Assembly: GCF_011046535.1 (NCBI RefSeq)
Contig: NZ_CP049257.1
Span: forward strand, 4,402,001 to 4,466,000
Source: Nocardioides anomalus
GTDB taxonomy: Bacteria; Actinomycetota; Actinomycetes; Propionibacteriales; Nocardioidaceae
Length of the DNA: 64,000 bases
Direction of reading: 5' to 3'
The translations under genes were made by a program, and so were the position numbers. Below are positions 50,142 through 60,855 of the stretch, one piece after another. The notes under the pieces are model-generated. The model was not told where the DNA came from, searched no databases, and saw nothing but the letters and a program-made list of their open reading frames with translations. How positions within the stretch are numbered: the first letter of the stretch is position 1; each line of letters begins with the position of its first letter.

Positions 50142-51296
50142 GTGCCCCTCCTCCGCGACCTGACCGACGACGAGGCCCGCGCCGCCCTGGTGCTCAAGTG
50201 GGGCCAGACCGAGCCCGGCACCATCCCGGCCTGGGTGGCCGAGATGGACTACGCCGTCGCCCCGCCCGTCCTCGACGCCGTGCGCGCGGCGGTCGAGCGG
50301 GGCGAGCTCGGCTACCCCCGCGACGACCGCGCCGGTGGCGAGCTCGGCGCGGCGTACTCCCGCTGGGCCGCGCGCCACTTCAACCAGGACGTCGACCCCG
50401 ACCACGTCCAGGTCACCGCCGACGTGACCGTCGGCGTCCGCATCGCCCTCGAGGTGCTCAGCGAGCGCGCGCCCTTCGTGCTCCCGCTTCCGGCGTACGA
50501 CCCCCAGCACGGGCTGGGCGCGATCACCGGCCTCGAGCAGTGGGGCCTGCCCGTCGACCCCGACGGCGACGGCTACGCGCTCGACCTCGACGCCCTCGAC
50601 GCGCTGTTCGCCCGCGGCGCCCGCACCCTGCTGCTCACCCAGCCCCACAACCCCGGCGGCCACGTGTTCACCCGAGGCGAGCTCGAGGGCATCCGCGACG
50701 TCGTGACCCGGCACGGCGCCCGCGTGGTCAGCGACGAGATCCACGGGCCGCTCGTGCTCCCCGGCGCCGAGCACGTGCCGTACCTGTCGATCGACGGCAC
50801 CGCCGACCACGCCGTCGCCGTCACCGCCGCCTCCAAGGCCTTCAACGTGCCCGGCCTCAAGTGCGCCCAGATCCTCACCACCGACGCCGCCACCCGTGAC
50901 CGGCTGCTCACCATCCCCTGGGCCCAGAACGACTCCTGGGGCTCCCTCGGCGTCGCCGCCGCCCTCGCGGCGTACGACCACGGCGACGCCTGGCTCGCCG
51001 AGCTGATCGAACGGCTCGACCAGCAGCGCACGCTGCTGGCCTCTCTCGTGGCCGAGCACCTCCCCGACGCCCGGATGCGGCCGCTCGAGGCGACGTACAT
51101 GGCCTGGCTGGACCTGCGCGCCTACGGCCACGACGACCCCGCCGCCGTCATCCGCCGCGGCGGCGTCCGCGTCTCCCCCGGTGAGTCCTACTGGCCCGGG
51201 CTCACCGGCCACGTGCGGCTCAACATCGCCACCTCACCCGACCGACTCACGGAAATCGTGCGCCGAATGGGTGCGGCGCTCACCGACCGCGCTTGA
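50142..51296 (+). CDS. MalY/PatB family PLP-dependent aminotransferase / C-S beta-lyase
   Basis: The 384-residue fold-I PLP enzyme has the catalytic lysine in TAASKAFNVPGLKCA and the PLP-binding stretches ADVTVGVRIAL and PHNPGGHVFTR. The MalY/PatB group splits cystathionine and other S-conjugates into thiol, pyruvate and ammonia, or acts as an aminotransferase. The GTG start at 50142 gives the usual length. The last 17 bp overlap the convergent beta-helix protein gene. It is 16 bp after the response regulator, so it may extend that operon. Confidence 0.9.
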   Translation: MPLLRDLTDDEARAALVLKWGQTEPGTIPAWVAEMDYAVAPPVLDAVRAAVERGELGYPRDDRAGGELGAAYSRWAARHFNQDVDPDHVQVTADVTVGVRIALEVLSERAPFVLPLPAYDPQHGLGAITGLEQWGLPVDPDGDGYALDLDALDALFARGARTLLLTQPHNPGGHVFTRGELEGIRDVVTRHGARVVSDEIHGPLVLPGAEHVPYLSIDGTADHAVAVTAASKAFNVPGLKCAQILTTDAATRDRLLTIPWAQNDSWGSLGVAAALAAYDHGDAWLAELIERLDQQRTLLASLVAEHLPDARMRPLEATYMAWLDLRAYGHDDPAAVIRRGGVRVSPGESYWPGLTGHVRLNIATSPDRLTEIVRRMGAALTDRA

Positions 51297-52962
51297 TCCG
51301 CTTGAACTTGTAGCGCGCGGGCGACGCGTCGAGGTTGCCGGCGCTGTCCTGGGCCCGGACGAGCAGCACGTGCTTGCCGACCTTGGTGTTGAACTTCCAG
51401 GTCGCGCTGCAGTTCTTCCAGCCCTTGTTGTCGAGCTGGCACTGGAACTTGGACCCAGGCTCGGTCGAGGCGAACTTGAACTTCACCTTCTGCTTGAAGA
51501 AGCGCTTCTGCGGCTTCTTGGTGAAGAGCGTGTCCGGCGCCGTGGCGTCGACGCTGAAGCTGGTCGAGGCCGGGGTCGCCTGCACGACGCCGGCCGCGGT
51601 GACCGCGCGGACCGCGAAGCTGTGCGCCCCGTCGGCCAGGGGCGGCGTGGTGGCCGGGCTGGTGCACGTCTGCCAGCCGCCGCCGTCGAGGCTGCACTCC
51701 AGCCGCGCGGTCGCGGCGCCGCCGGTGAACTGGAACACCGGCTGCCGGTTGTTGCTCAGCGCCGGCGGGGTCGTGGTGAAGGAGGCCTTGGCGACCTGGA
51801 GCTCGTAGGCGCCCATGTCGGGGACCGCCGTGCCGTTCTGGTCGCCGTCGACCACGCGCGGGTTGCCGTCGCGGTCGGTGGCTGTCGGCGTGGCGGGGTC
51901 GGCGACGTCGACGGCCGGCGATCCGGCCTTGAGCGAGTAGTCGCCGGTGGCCGGGTTGAGGAAGAGCGGGTCGGCGGTGATGTTGCCCGCGCCGGCGGTG
52001 ATCGTGCCGGTGGTGGAGCCCGCCGGGTAGTCCGAGTGGTTCACGGCAACGGTGCCGTTGCCGCTCGCGACGAGCGACCGGTCGGGGACCCTCACGATGG
52101 AGTTGAACAGGTTCACGGCGCTGGTCACGCCGGAACCGGCGGCCTCGGCCTGGACGCCGTCCGCACCTGCGGCGCCGCCCACGACGGTGAGGTGCCGGGC
52201 GTTGACGGTGACGCTCGTGGCGCCGCCCGCGGGAGTGGCGCTCAGCCCCAGCTGGCCGACGGCCTCGAGGTCGATGAGCGAGTTGTCGATGCTGAGCGCG
52301 CCGGCTTGAGCGAGGACCGCCGTGCCGACCGCACGGAAGGTCGACGTGGTGATCGTCCCGGGGGCGGTGCCGACCTGGACGTAGGCGGTGTTGCCCGTGC
52401 CCTCGCGCAGGTTCACCGTGCTGCCGGACACCCTCGAGCCGTTGGCGCGGATGCCGGTCGAGCCGGTGGCGCCGGTCGTGTTGGCGACGAAGACCTCGGA
52501 CGCGATCGCACCGTTCTGGAGCAGCAGCCCGGTGCCTCCAGAGCCGTGCATCTCGATCCGCAGGTTGCGGATCGTCGCGCTGTCCACGCTCACCGCGGGG
52601 TCGGCCGCGTCGGGTCCGACCACGATCGTGGCCTGGTTGCCGGAGCCGTTGTTGTTGCCGACCACGTCGAGCCCCTGACCGTTGCCGTTCAGCACGTAGG
52701 GGCCGCCGGGGTAGTCGCCCGCGCCCAGCCTGATCCGGTTGGCGACACCGTCGCTGTTCGCGACGCCGAGGGCGGTCTGGAGCGGGTTGGGCGTAGCGGT
52801 CGAGGTGTCGAAGCGGACGTCGCAGTTGCCGGTGGCGGCCGGCATGTTGACGCAGATCTCGGCCGTGGCGGCGTGCGCTGGGGCGCTGACCACGAGCGGG
52901 AGGACAGGGACGACGAGGACGGCGGCGAGCGCGCCGAGACGAGGGCTCACCTCCACGACCAT
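51280..52962 (-). CDS. Exported right-handed beta-helix protein with Ig-like C-terminal region
   Basis: The 560-residue protein has a signal peptide (residues 1 to about 31, ending AHA). A beta-helix-like region runs from about 60 to 380, rich in short VxxNxxI-type turns (IRNLRIEMHG, SEVFVANTTGATG). Ig-like segments follow, with a repeated ARLECSLDGGGWQTC and KFQCQLDNKGWKNC motif. These cysteine pairs suggest disulfides. It is likely a secreted surface or matrix protein. The ends overlap the convergent aminotransferase gene by 17 bp. The function is unknown. Confidence 0.75.
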   Translation of the reverse strand: MVVEVSPRLGALAAVLVVPVLPLVVSAPAHAATAEICVNMPAATGNCDVRFDTSTATPNPLQTALGVANSDGVANRIRLGAGDYPGGPYVLNGNGQGLDVVGNNNGSGNQATIVVGPDAADPAVSVDSATIRNLRIEMHGSGGTGLLLQNGAIASEVFVANTTGATGSTGIRANGSRVSGSTVNLREGTGNTAYVQVGTAPGTITTSTFRAVGTAVLAQAGALSIDNSLIDLEAVGQLGLSATPAGGATSVTVNARHLTVVGGAAGADGVQAEAAGSGVTSAVNLFNSIVRVPDRSLVASGNGTVAVNHSDYPAGSTTGTITAGAGNITADPLFLNPATGDYSLKAGSPAVDVADPATPTATDRDGNPRVVDGDQNGTAVPDMGAYELQVAKASFTTTPPALSNNRQPVFQFTGGAATARLECSLDGGGWQTCTSPATTPPLADGAHSFAVRAVTAAGVVQATPASTSFSVDATAPDTLFTKKPQKRFFKQKVKFKFASTEPGSKFQCQLDNKGWKNCSATWKFNTKVGKHVLLVRAQDSAGNLDASPARYKFKRIKRGR

Positions 52963-52972
52963 ACGGGCTGGT

Positions 52973-53722
52973 CTAGTCAGAGGCGGGGAGGATGCGCCGC
53001 AGGAACTGGCGGGTGCGCTCCTCCTGGGGCGCGACCAGGAGCTGCGCGGGCGGGCCGTGCTCGAGCACCCGGCCGCCGTCGAGGAAGCAGACGGTGGTGG
53101 CCACGTCGCGGGCGAAGCTCATCTCGTGGGTGGCCAGGATCATCGTGGTGCCGGCCTCGGCGAGGTCGCGGACGATGGTGAGGACGTCGCCGACGAGCTC
53201 GGGGTCGAGGGCGGCGGTGATCTCGTCGAGGAGGAGCAGCTCGGGCTCGGTGCAGAGCGCGCGGACGAGGGCCACGCGCTGCTGCTGGCCGCCGGAGAGG
53301 CGGTCGGGGTGCTTCTCGACGTGCTCCTCGAGGCCGAAGCGGGCGAGCAGCGAGCGGGCGCGGTCCTCGGCCTCGGCCCGTCGTACGCCGTGCACGCGGA
53401 CCGGCGCGAGCGTGCAGTTGTCGAGGACCGAGAGGTGCGGGAACAGGTTGTAGGCCTGGAAGACCATGCCGACCCGCTTGCGCACCTCGCGGGGGTCGAC
53501 GCGGGGGTCGGAGACCTCGCGGCCGTCGAGGCGGATGACGCCGTCGTCGATCTCCTCGAGCAGGTTGAGGCAGCGCAGCAGCGTGGACTTGCCGGAGCCC
53601 GAGGAGCCGATGAGGCAGACCACGTCGTGGCGCTGGACGGTGAGGCCGATGCCGTCGAGGACCACGCGGTCGGCGTAGGTCTTGCGCAGGCCCTCGACCT
53701 CGAGCAGCGGGGTCGTGCTCAC
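52973..53722 (-). CDS. Polar amino acid ABC importer ATP-binding protein (GlnQ-like)
   Basis: The 249-residue ATPase has Walker A LIGSSGSGKSTLL, the Q-loop VFQAYNLFPHLSVLDN, signature LSGGQQQRVALVRAL and Walker B LLLLDEITAALDPELVG. The AYNLFPHxxxL sequence marks the PAAT amino-acid group. The GTG start overlaps the permease stop (GTGA). It is the third gene of a binding protein-permease-ATPase operon. It energises uptake of a polar amino acid such as Gln or Glu. Confidence 0.93.
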   Translation of the reverse strand: MSTTPLLEVEGLRKTYADRVVLDGIGLTVQRHDVVCLIGSSGSGKSTLLRCLNLLEEIDDGVIRLDGREVSDPRVDPREVRKRVGMVFQAYNLFPHLSVLDNCTLAPVRVHGVRRAEAEDRARSLLARFGLEEHVEKHPDRLSGGQQQRVALVRALCTEPELLLLDEITAALDPELVGDVLTIVRDLAEAGTTMILATHEMSFARDVATTVCFLDGGRVLEHGPPAQLLVAPQEERTRQFLRRILPASD

Positions 53723-54570
53723 AGCGCGCCCGCCCGTTCGCGCTCGAGCCAGCGCCGCTGCAGCCAGTCGCACAGCCGCGCGAGCGGGACGGTGCAGACG
53801 ATGAAGAAGCAGGCGACCACGAAGAGCGGGGTGTAGTTGAAGTTGTAGTTGCCGTAGTCGCGCGCGCTGTAGAGCGCGTCGAAGAGCCCGAGAGAGGAGA
53901 CCAGCGCGGTGTCCTTCTGCAGCGAGACGAAGTCGTTCAGCAGGGGCGGTACGACGCGCCGCGTGGCCTGCGGGACCACGACGTGCCGCATGGTCTGGCC
54001 GCGGGTCAGCCCGAGCGCGGAGGCGCTGTTGACCTGCGAGGGGTGGATGGAGTCGATGCCGGAGCGGAAGACCTCGGCGACGTACGCGCTGTAGCTCACG
54101 ATCAGCGCGACGGCCGCCCAGAAGAACAGGCTGTTGGGCAGCCCCTGCAGCTGCAGCGCGGGGAACCCGAAGCCGAACAGGACCACGAGCAGCAGCGTCG
54201 GGATGCCCCGGACGACGTCGGTGTAGAGCACCGCCACCACCCGCAGCGGCGCCAGCCACGGCGAGCGGGCGCTGCGGGCCAGGGCGATGAGCAGGCCGGC
54301 GGCCAGGATGACCGGCTCGCAGATGAGGAACAGCTGCACGTTGATCCAGAAGCCGTGCAGGATCTCGTCGAAGGACTCGCGGGCGTGGTAGCCGTTGAAG
54401 AACAGCTCGTGCACGCTCGGCCAGCCCGGCGACCGCGCCGCGACGACACCGAGGGCCACGAAGACCACGACCGTCAGCCCGGTCGCGGTGAGCACCGACC
54501 GGGTGCGGAGGCGGCGGCGGACCGCCCGGCGGTCGAGCTCCCGGGGGCTGGGTGACCAGGTGTCGCTCAC
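53719..54570 (-). CDS. Polar amino acid ABC importer permease
   Basis: The 283-residue permease has five or six membrane segments. The conserved PAAT/HisM motif (FRSGIDSIHPSQVNSASALGLTRGQTMRHVVVPQATRRVVPPLLNDFVSLQKDTALVSSLG) contains the EAA loop. The N-terminal region is rich in Arg and cytoplasmic. The GTG at 54570 overlaps the binding-protein stop. It would form a homodimer channel with the ATPase and the binding lipoprotein. Confidence 0.93.
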   Translation of the reverse strand: MSDTWSPSPRELDRRAVRRRLRTRSVLTATGLTVVVFVALGVVAARSPGWPSVHELFFNGYHARESFDEILHGFWINVQLFLICEPVILAAGLLIALARSARSPWLAPLRVVAVLYTDVVRGIPTLLLVVLFGFGFPALQLQGLPNSLFFWAAVALIVSYSAYVAEVFRSGIDSIHPSQVNSASALGLTRGQTMRHVVVPQATRRVVPPLLNDFVSLQKDTALVSSLGLFDALYSARDYGNYNFNYTPLFVVACFFIVCTVPLARLCDWLQRRWLERERAGAL

Positions 54571-55499
54571 TGGAGGACGGGCACGTCCACCTGGTTGGAC
54601 AGCCACTCCTGCTGCAGCTGGTCGAGGGTCCCGTCGGCCTTCAGCTGGGCGAGCGCCTCGTTGACGCAGCTGACGAGCGGGTTGCCCTTCTGGAAGAGCA
54701 TCCCGAACTCCTCCTGCTCACCGCTGATCGGCTGGAACTGCCCGACGATCACGCTGTTCTTGATCTCGGCGGCGGTGATGTAGAACGCCGTCGGCAGGTC
54801 CGCCACGATCCCGTCGACCTGCCCGTTGACCAGCGCCTGCTTGGCGGCGTTGGTGTCCTCGAAGACCAGCGGCTCGTCGTCGGCCTTGATCGTCTCGCGG
54901 ATCGCGGTGAGCGACGTGGTGCCGGTCTGCGCGCCGAGCTTGTACGACGCCAGGTCGGCGACGCTCGTCGCCGAGGCGATATCGCTGTCCTTGAGCGCGA
55001 TGACCGCCTGCGCCGCGGCGTAGTAGCCGTCGGAGAAGTCCACGACCTGCTCGCGCTCCGGCGTGATCGAGATCTGGTTGATGTCGAAGTCGAAGTCCTT
55101 GTCGCCCGGCTTGTAGGAGGTGTTGAACGGGACCACCGTCCACGTCACGCCGACGCCGAGCGCGTCCGCGACGGCGTACGCCACCGCGGACTCGTAGCCC
55201 TTGCCGTTGCTCGGGTCGTTGTCGGAGAACCACGGCTCGTACGCCGGCTTGTCGGTGCCGACGGTCAGGGTGCCGGCCTCCTTGAGGTTCAGCTGGTCCG
55301 GCGCGCACTCCGGCGAGATGCCGCCCGCCTCGGTCGGAGCGGGGCTGACCGAGAGCGTCTCGCTGTCGGCCAGCGTGGGGGACGCGTCCGCCGTCGTCTC
55401 GTCGTCGCCGGCGGACGAGCCGCTGCTGTCGTCGGCCGGCGCGCAGGCCAGCGGGACCAGGACGAGGGGCAGGACCGCGAGACCGGTGCGCAGACGCAT
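54567..55499 (-). CDS. Polar amino acid-binding lipoprotein (SBP_bac_3 family)
   Basis: The 310-residue protein has a signal peptide with lipobox VPLAC (Cys19) and an acidic, Ser/Asp-rich linker. The family-3 solute-binding fold follows: LTVGTDKPAYEPWFSDNDPSNGKGYESAVAYAVADALG and FDFDINQISITPEREQVVDFSDGYY. The FDxxxxxxxxTPER motif binds the amino acid group. It is first in the amino-acid importer operon. No regulator or riboswitch is evident in the short upstream region. Confidence 0.93.
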   Translation of the reverse strand: MRLRTGLAVLPLVLVPLACAPADDSSGSSAGDDETTADASPTLADSETLSVSPAPTEAGGISPECAPDQLNLKEAGTLTVGTDKPAYEPWFSDNDPSNGKGYESAVAYAVADALGVGVTWTVVPFNTSYKPGDKDFDFDINQISITPEREQVVDFSDGYYAAAQAVIALKDSDIASATSVADLASYKLGAQTGTTSLTAIRETIKADDEPLVFEDTNAAKQALVNGQVDGIVADLPTAFYITAAEIKNSVIVGQFQPISGEQEEFGMLFQKGNPLVSCVNEALAQLKADGTLDQLQQEWLSNQVDVPVLQ

Positions 55500-55517
55500 G
55501 GGAAAAGCGTAGAGCGC

Positions 55518-57074
55518 TCAGAGCTCGAGCAGCCGCCCGGGCGCGAACCCCGGACGGATCTCGGCCGCCCGCGAGCGGAGGTCGTCCAGGTCGGCCTGCC
55601 AGGTGTGGCCGCCGTCGGTGCGGCGCAGCACGTAGCCCAGCCCGTGGGTCCGGTACGTCGCGCCGCCGGCGGCGCGGACGGCGGCGATGAGCTCGGCGTC
55701 CACGTGGCGGCGCACGGAGCGGAAGCCTCCGACGTCGTGCAGGAGCGCCCGGTCGAGCATGAGCGTGCCGCCGGCGACGAACTGGCGGTAGACCTCGCTC
55801 GGCTGGCCGAGCCGCAGGGTCTCGTCGGTGGGCTCGAGGTGGTAGAGGTCGTCGGGCATGCCGACGAGCTCGGCGCCGCTGTAGGCGCGGGCGAGGAGCA
55901 GGTCGGCGACGGCGTCGGGGGCGTACCAGTCGTCGTCGTCCATCTTCATCACCACGTCGCCCGACGCGACGGCGGCGGCGACGTGCAGCACATCGCCGAA
56001 CAGCGCGTCCTCGGGCATCGGCCAGACGACGACGTCGAGGTCGACGGCCTCGAGCACGGCCGGGTCGGGGGTGAAGCCGTGCGGGGCCAGGACCAGCTCG
56101 AGCCGCTCCACGCCGCGCTGGCGGGCGACCTGGCCGAGCGCGTGCTCGAGCAGGTCGGGGCGGCGGGTGGCCATCACCACCGAGACCGACGGCTGTGGTG
56201 CGACGCGGACGCCGGTGGCGGCGGCGAGACGGGTGCGCCAGGCGCGCGAGGAGTAGGCCGAGAGCGCGGCCCGGCGCACCACGACGCTGTGCTCCTCGCG
56301 GGCCTGGGCGTCGGTGAGGTCGACCGGGGCGGTGATGGCCGCGGTGACCTCGGGCCCGAGGTGGGCGGCGACCCGGTCGCGGAACGACGTCGCGGTGAGG
56401 GGTACGCCGGCCATGGCCAGCCCGGCGACGAGCCGGGCGGCCCGCAGCGGCGAGGCCTGCGGCAGGTCGGCGAGCACCCCGGCGGCGCCGCGGACCCCGC
56501 GGACCAGGGCCTCGGTCGGGCCGCGGCCCCAGTCGAGCTCGGACAGGTCGAGCACCGGCAGCGTCACGTCGCGCCGGAAGCCGATCGGGTTGAGCACGCG
56601 CTCGTCGAGCGGGCCCAGCTCGAGGACCGGGTCGGGGTCGGTGACCTCGACGGGATCGGCCGCGACCTTGTCGGTGGCCTCGGAGTCGAGGACGACCCCG
56701 CGCTGGCCGGCGTGGTCCGGCCACACCGACTGCCGGCCCAGCTCGGCCACGACCCGGTGCACCGGCACGGGCGCGGCGAACCTCAGCACGACCAGCCAGC
56801 CTCCGTCGACCGCGCGCGAGCGGATCAGCTGCAGCGGCGGCCACTCGGGCCGCGGGGTCAGGGAGAGCGCCGAGGTGCCCTCGTCGAGCCAGACGGCCAG
56901 CGCCGCCGTACGCACCCCGCGGGTGACCTGCAGCGCCCGGAGCTCGGCGCGGTCGCGGGCCACGACGGCCACGCGCTCGTAGCGCCCGGGCTCGGCCTCG
57001 CCGTCCGGGCCGATGCCGAGCGAGGACTGCGGCGCCTCGCGGAGGAAGGCGTCGAGCGCCTGGCCGGGTCCCAC
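55518..57074 (-). CDS. Two-domain glycosyltransferase (GT2 C-terminal domain)
   Basis: The 518-residue protein has a C-terminal GT2 domain (SVVMATRRPDLLEHALGQVARQRG near residue 305, and a DxD-like acidic stretch GDVVMKMDDDDWYAPDAVAD). An N-terminal region of about 290 residues is of unknown fold, with two small sub-repeats. It would transfer a sugar to a surface polymer. The GTG start at 57074 overlaps the TAG of the upstream transferase by one base. Together with the next gene and the sulfotransferase it forms a surface-glycan set. Confidence 0.82.
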   Translation of the reverse strand: MGPGQALDAFLREAPQSSLGIGPDGEAEPGRYERVAVVARDRAELRALQVTRGVRTAALAVWLDEGTSALSLTPRPEWPPLQLIRSRAVDGGWLVVLRFAAPVPVHRVVAELGRQSVWPDHAGQRGVVLDSEATDKVAADPVEVTDPDPVLELGPLDERVLNPIGFRRDVTLPVLDLSELDWGRGPTEALVRGVRGAAGVLADLPQASPLRAARLVAGLAMAGVPLTATSFRDRVAAHLGPEVTAAITAPVDLTDAQAREEHSVVVRRAALSAYSSRAWRTRLAAATGVRVAPQPSVSVVMATRRPDLLEHALGQVARQRGVERLELVLAPHGFTPDPAVLEAVDLDVVVWPMPEDALFGDVLHVAAAVASGDVVMKMDDDDWYAPDAVADLLLARAYSGAELVGMPDDLYHLEPTDETLRLGQPSEVYRQFVAGGTLMLDRALLHDVGGFRSVRRHVDAELIAAVRAAGGATYRTHGLGYVLRRTDGGHTWQADLDDLRSRAAEIRPGFAPGRLLEL

Positions 57075-57976
57075 TAGGTCGTCTCCTGCAGCTCGAGGCG
57101 CAGGGTCAGCGGCCGCGGCTCGAGCTGCATCCACTGCGTGGTCACGTAGTCGACGACGTGCACGCCCGCGGGCGCCTCGATGCGCTTGAGGCCCTCGATC
57201 TCGTGGCCGCGGCCCTCGTGCAGCGCGCGCATCACCTCGAGCTCACGGTGCTTGCGCGGCGTGCGGACGGGGTCGAAGGTCGTCTCGCTCCAGTGCGCGA
57301 ACTCGTCCTGGTCGAGCCACTTGAGCTCGACGCACATGCCCTCGGGAGCCACGATCCGCTCGCTGGTCGGCGGGAACTCGCGCACCTCCCACTCGAAGGC
57401 CTTCACGAAGGTGAACTCCGGGCCCATCGGGTAGACCCACGGCTCCAGGAAGCGGTAGCCGAGGTCGAGCCACGCCACCGACTCGCTCTCCACCGACATG
57501 GGGTGCCGCGGGATCGCGACCACCGCGCTGGAGTCCTCGAGCTGCCAGGACAGGTCGCGCAGCAGCTCGACGCCCTCAGCGGTGAGGACCATGTCGCCGT
57601 CCCACTTCATGGAGTACGCCGTGCGCACGTGCGAGAACGACCAGTTGTAGAAGTACGTCAGCGAGCGCGGGTCGTCCGGCGGCGTGAGCAGGTGCTCGCT
57701 CCCGGCGCGCGCGACCTGGACCGGGTAGTGCCGCAGCGTGAACCGGTCGGCCGCGCCGTGCTCCTCGGCCACTCGCTGCGCGACCTCCGGCGTGCCGTCG
57801 GTGGAGCCGTTGTCCACCAGCACCACGTGCTGCACGGCGTCGAACATCGGCGGCAGCACCCACGGCAGGTTGCGCGCCTCGTCCTTGACCCGGAACACGC
57901 AGGTGAGCCCGGGGGTGAGCGGCCCGTCCTCCCACGCCCAGCGGATCGGGAAGTCGGCCGCGGTCGGCCCCGTCAC
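57074..57976 (-). CDS. GT2-type glycosyltransferase
   Basis: The 300-residue protein has TCVFRVKDEARNLPWVLPPMFDAVQHVVLVDNGSTDGTPEVAQRVA, the N-terminal GT2 nucleotide-binding motif. The metal-binding DGD occurs in SMKWDGDMVLTAEG. It is cytosolic, with no membrane segment. It may add a sugar to a lipid-linked or surface polymer. The GTG start is 57974-57976. It is 4 bp after the sulfotransferase stop and overlaps the second glycosyltransferase. Donor and acceptor are unknown. Confidence 0.88.
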   Translation of the reverse strand: MTGPTAADFPIRWAWEDGPLTPGLTCVFRVKDEARNLPWVLPPMFDAVQHVVLVDNGSTDGTPEVAQRVAEEHGAADRFTLRHYPVQVARAGSEHLLTPPDDPRSLTYFYNWSFSHVRTAYSMKWDGDMVLTAEGVELLRDLSWQLEDSSAVVAIPRHPMSVESESVAWLDLGYRFLEPWVYPMGPEFTFVKAFEWEVREFPPTSERIVAPEGMCVELKWLDQDEFAHWSETTFDPVRTPRKHRELEVMRALHEGRGHEIEGLKRIEAPAGVHVVDYVTTQWMQLEPRPLTLRLELQETT

Positions 57977-57980
57977 ACCG

Positions 57981-59024
57981 TCACCGCTGCAGGGTCCTGC
58001 GCAGCTTGTCCTTCGCGCGCGTGGCGAGCGCCCGCGGCGCGGCGGGCTGCTCCTCGCGCGCCTGCTGCCTGCCCTCGCGCCGGGCCGCCACCACGCTCGA
58101 CTGCGCGACGGCCTCGGCCTCGTCGTAGAACGCGACGTACGCCGCGCGCACCTCGTCCAGCGTCGCGTGCACGTCCGGGGTGTCCCCGCCCGGCTCGGCC
58201 AGCTTCGACAGTCCCGACCAGGTCTCCTCGGCCAGCTCCCTGAGCCGCTCGGGCACCTCGACCTCGGCCCACGTCGTCGCCACCCGCTTGAGGCCCGGGT
58301 CGATGAACTGGTGCACCTTGCGGATGTCGTTGGCGCTCGCGCCCTTGACGGCCTCGAGGTCCAGGTCCTGCCCGAGCCGGAACACCGGCACCGTCCAGTC
58401 GCTGAGCAGGTCGTCGTACCGCACGAAGGCCCGCCGGCCCTCCCGCGTGGCCCGCTCGGTGTGCAGCATCATGTTGACCCACGCCGCCGTGCGCTGGACC
58501 TGGCTGAAGTCGTTGGTGGCCTGCGAGTAGTACTTCTGCTTGCTGCCCACCACCTCGGTGACGTGGCGCAGCATCGTGACGTACGACGCCTGCGCGTCGC
58601 ACCGCAGCGCCGCCGACTTCCACAGCCCCAGGAACCACGCCAGCCGCGGGTCCTTGACCACCAGCTCCTCGACCGCCGGCTCCTCGCCGACCGCCGGCGC
58701 GAAGTGCGGCCCCAGCCACTCGGTCACCCGTGCCCGCGTGATCCCCGACGCGCTGGCCTTGCCCGTGGCGTACCACGCGCCCGGCCGGGCATCGCTGACC
58801 TGGACGTTCTCGCGCTGGAGCAGCTCGTGGTGCAGGTCGACCACCCACTTGCTCTCGGCGAACCCCTTCGGGTTGGTCTCGTCGGCCCGCACCTCCGGCT
58901 GGGGCACGTGCATCCCCAGCGCCTGGAGCGCCCCGGCCATGGTCGACGTGCCGCTGCGGCCCGAGCCGACCACGAAGACCACGCGGCGCTTCGACGCGCT
59001 GGCGCTCGGGGCGGTCTCGGACAT
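57981..59024 (-). CDS. PAPS-dependent sulfotransferase-like protein
   Basis: The 347-residue protein has the 5-prime phosphosulfate loop GSGRSGTST at residues 20-28 (VVFVVGSGRSGTSTMAGALQALG). A later DPRLAWFLGLWKSAALRCDAQASYVTMLRHVTEVVGSK region looks like the 3-prime phosphate site. It probably moves sulfate from PAPS to a sugar hydroxyl. The C-terminal tail is basic and coiled-coil-prone. The ATG lies at 59024. It is the first gene of the surface-glycan trio, and suggests a sulfated polymer or glycolipid. Confidence 0.85.
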   Translation of the reverse strand: MSETAPSASASKRRVVFVVGSGRSGTSTMAGALQALGMHVPQPEVRADETNPKGFAESKWVVDLHHELLQRENVQVSDARPGAWYATGKASASGITRARVTEWLGPHFAPAVGEEPAVEELVVKDPRLAWFLGLWKSAALRCDAQASYVTMLRHVTEVVGSKQKYYSQATNDFSQVQRTAAWVNMMLHTERATREGRRAFVRYDDLLSDWTVPVFRLGQDLDLEAVKGASANDIRKVHQFIDPGLKRVATTWAEVEVPERLRELAEETWSGLSKLAEPGGDTPDVHATLDEVRAAYVAFYDEAEAVAQSSVVAARREGRQQAREEQPAAPRALATRAKDKLRRTLQR

Positions 59025-59053
59025 GCGAGGCAGCCTAGTGGCGGGCCGGCCGC

Positions 59054-59445
59054 TCACCCGCCCCGGCGACGGTCCCAGCGGTTCGCGTGCCGCAGCGTCA
59101 GCGTCCCGGCGCCGAGCTGCCCGCGCAGGACGAGGGTGGGGCAGCCCGGCGCGGCTGTCGCCGGGAGCTGGTTCCGCAGTCGGCCGGTGCCTGGGTTGAG
59201 CCGGTCGCAGTTGGCCGCCCACCCCTCGGGCACGACGACGGTCGCCGAGCCCATCGACGCGGACACCCGCACATCGACGACCGTGACCCTGCTCGCCCCG
59301 GCGGCCAGGACGAGCGGATCACGGCGGCGGTGGCCGGGCGCGACGGGCGCCCCATCCGGCCGAGGCCGGCCGCCTCGCGCAGCGACTCGGCGGTGCGGTC
59401 ACGCTCGGCGTGGCCGATCCGTAGTGCGGGGCGCAGCTCGGGCAC
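59054..59445 (-). pseudogene. Remnant of a DUF1707 / LiaF-like envelope-stress protein
   Basis: A GTG at 59445 opens with MPELRPALRIGHAERDRTAESLREAAG, the N-terminus of the DUF1707 domain. After about 30 codons the similarity stops. The C-terminal end (VSASMGSATVVVPEGWAANCDRLNPGTG...RLRNQLPATAAPGCPTL to the stop at 59054) reads in another frame. The typical protein is about 180-200 residues, so a middle segment and the frame are lost. It is a likely pseudogene. The family responds to envelope stress. Confidence 0.7.
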
Positions 59446-59462
59446 GCCTCCAGCCTGGGCGC

Positions 59463-60845
<1,383 letters not shown>

Positions 60846-60855
60846 AATCTGTCAC

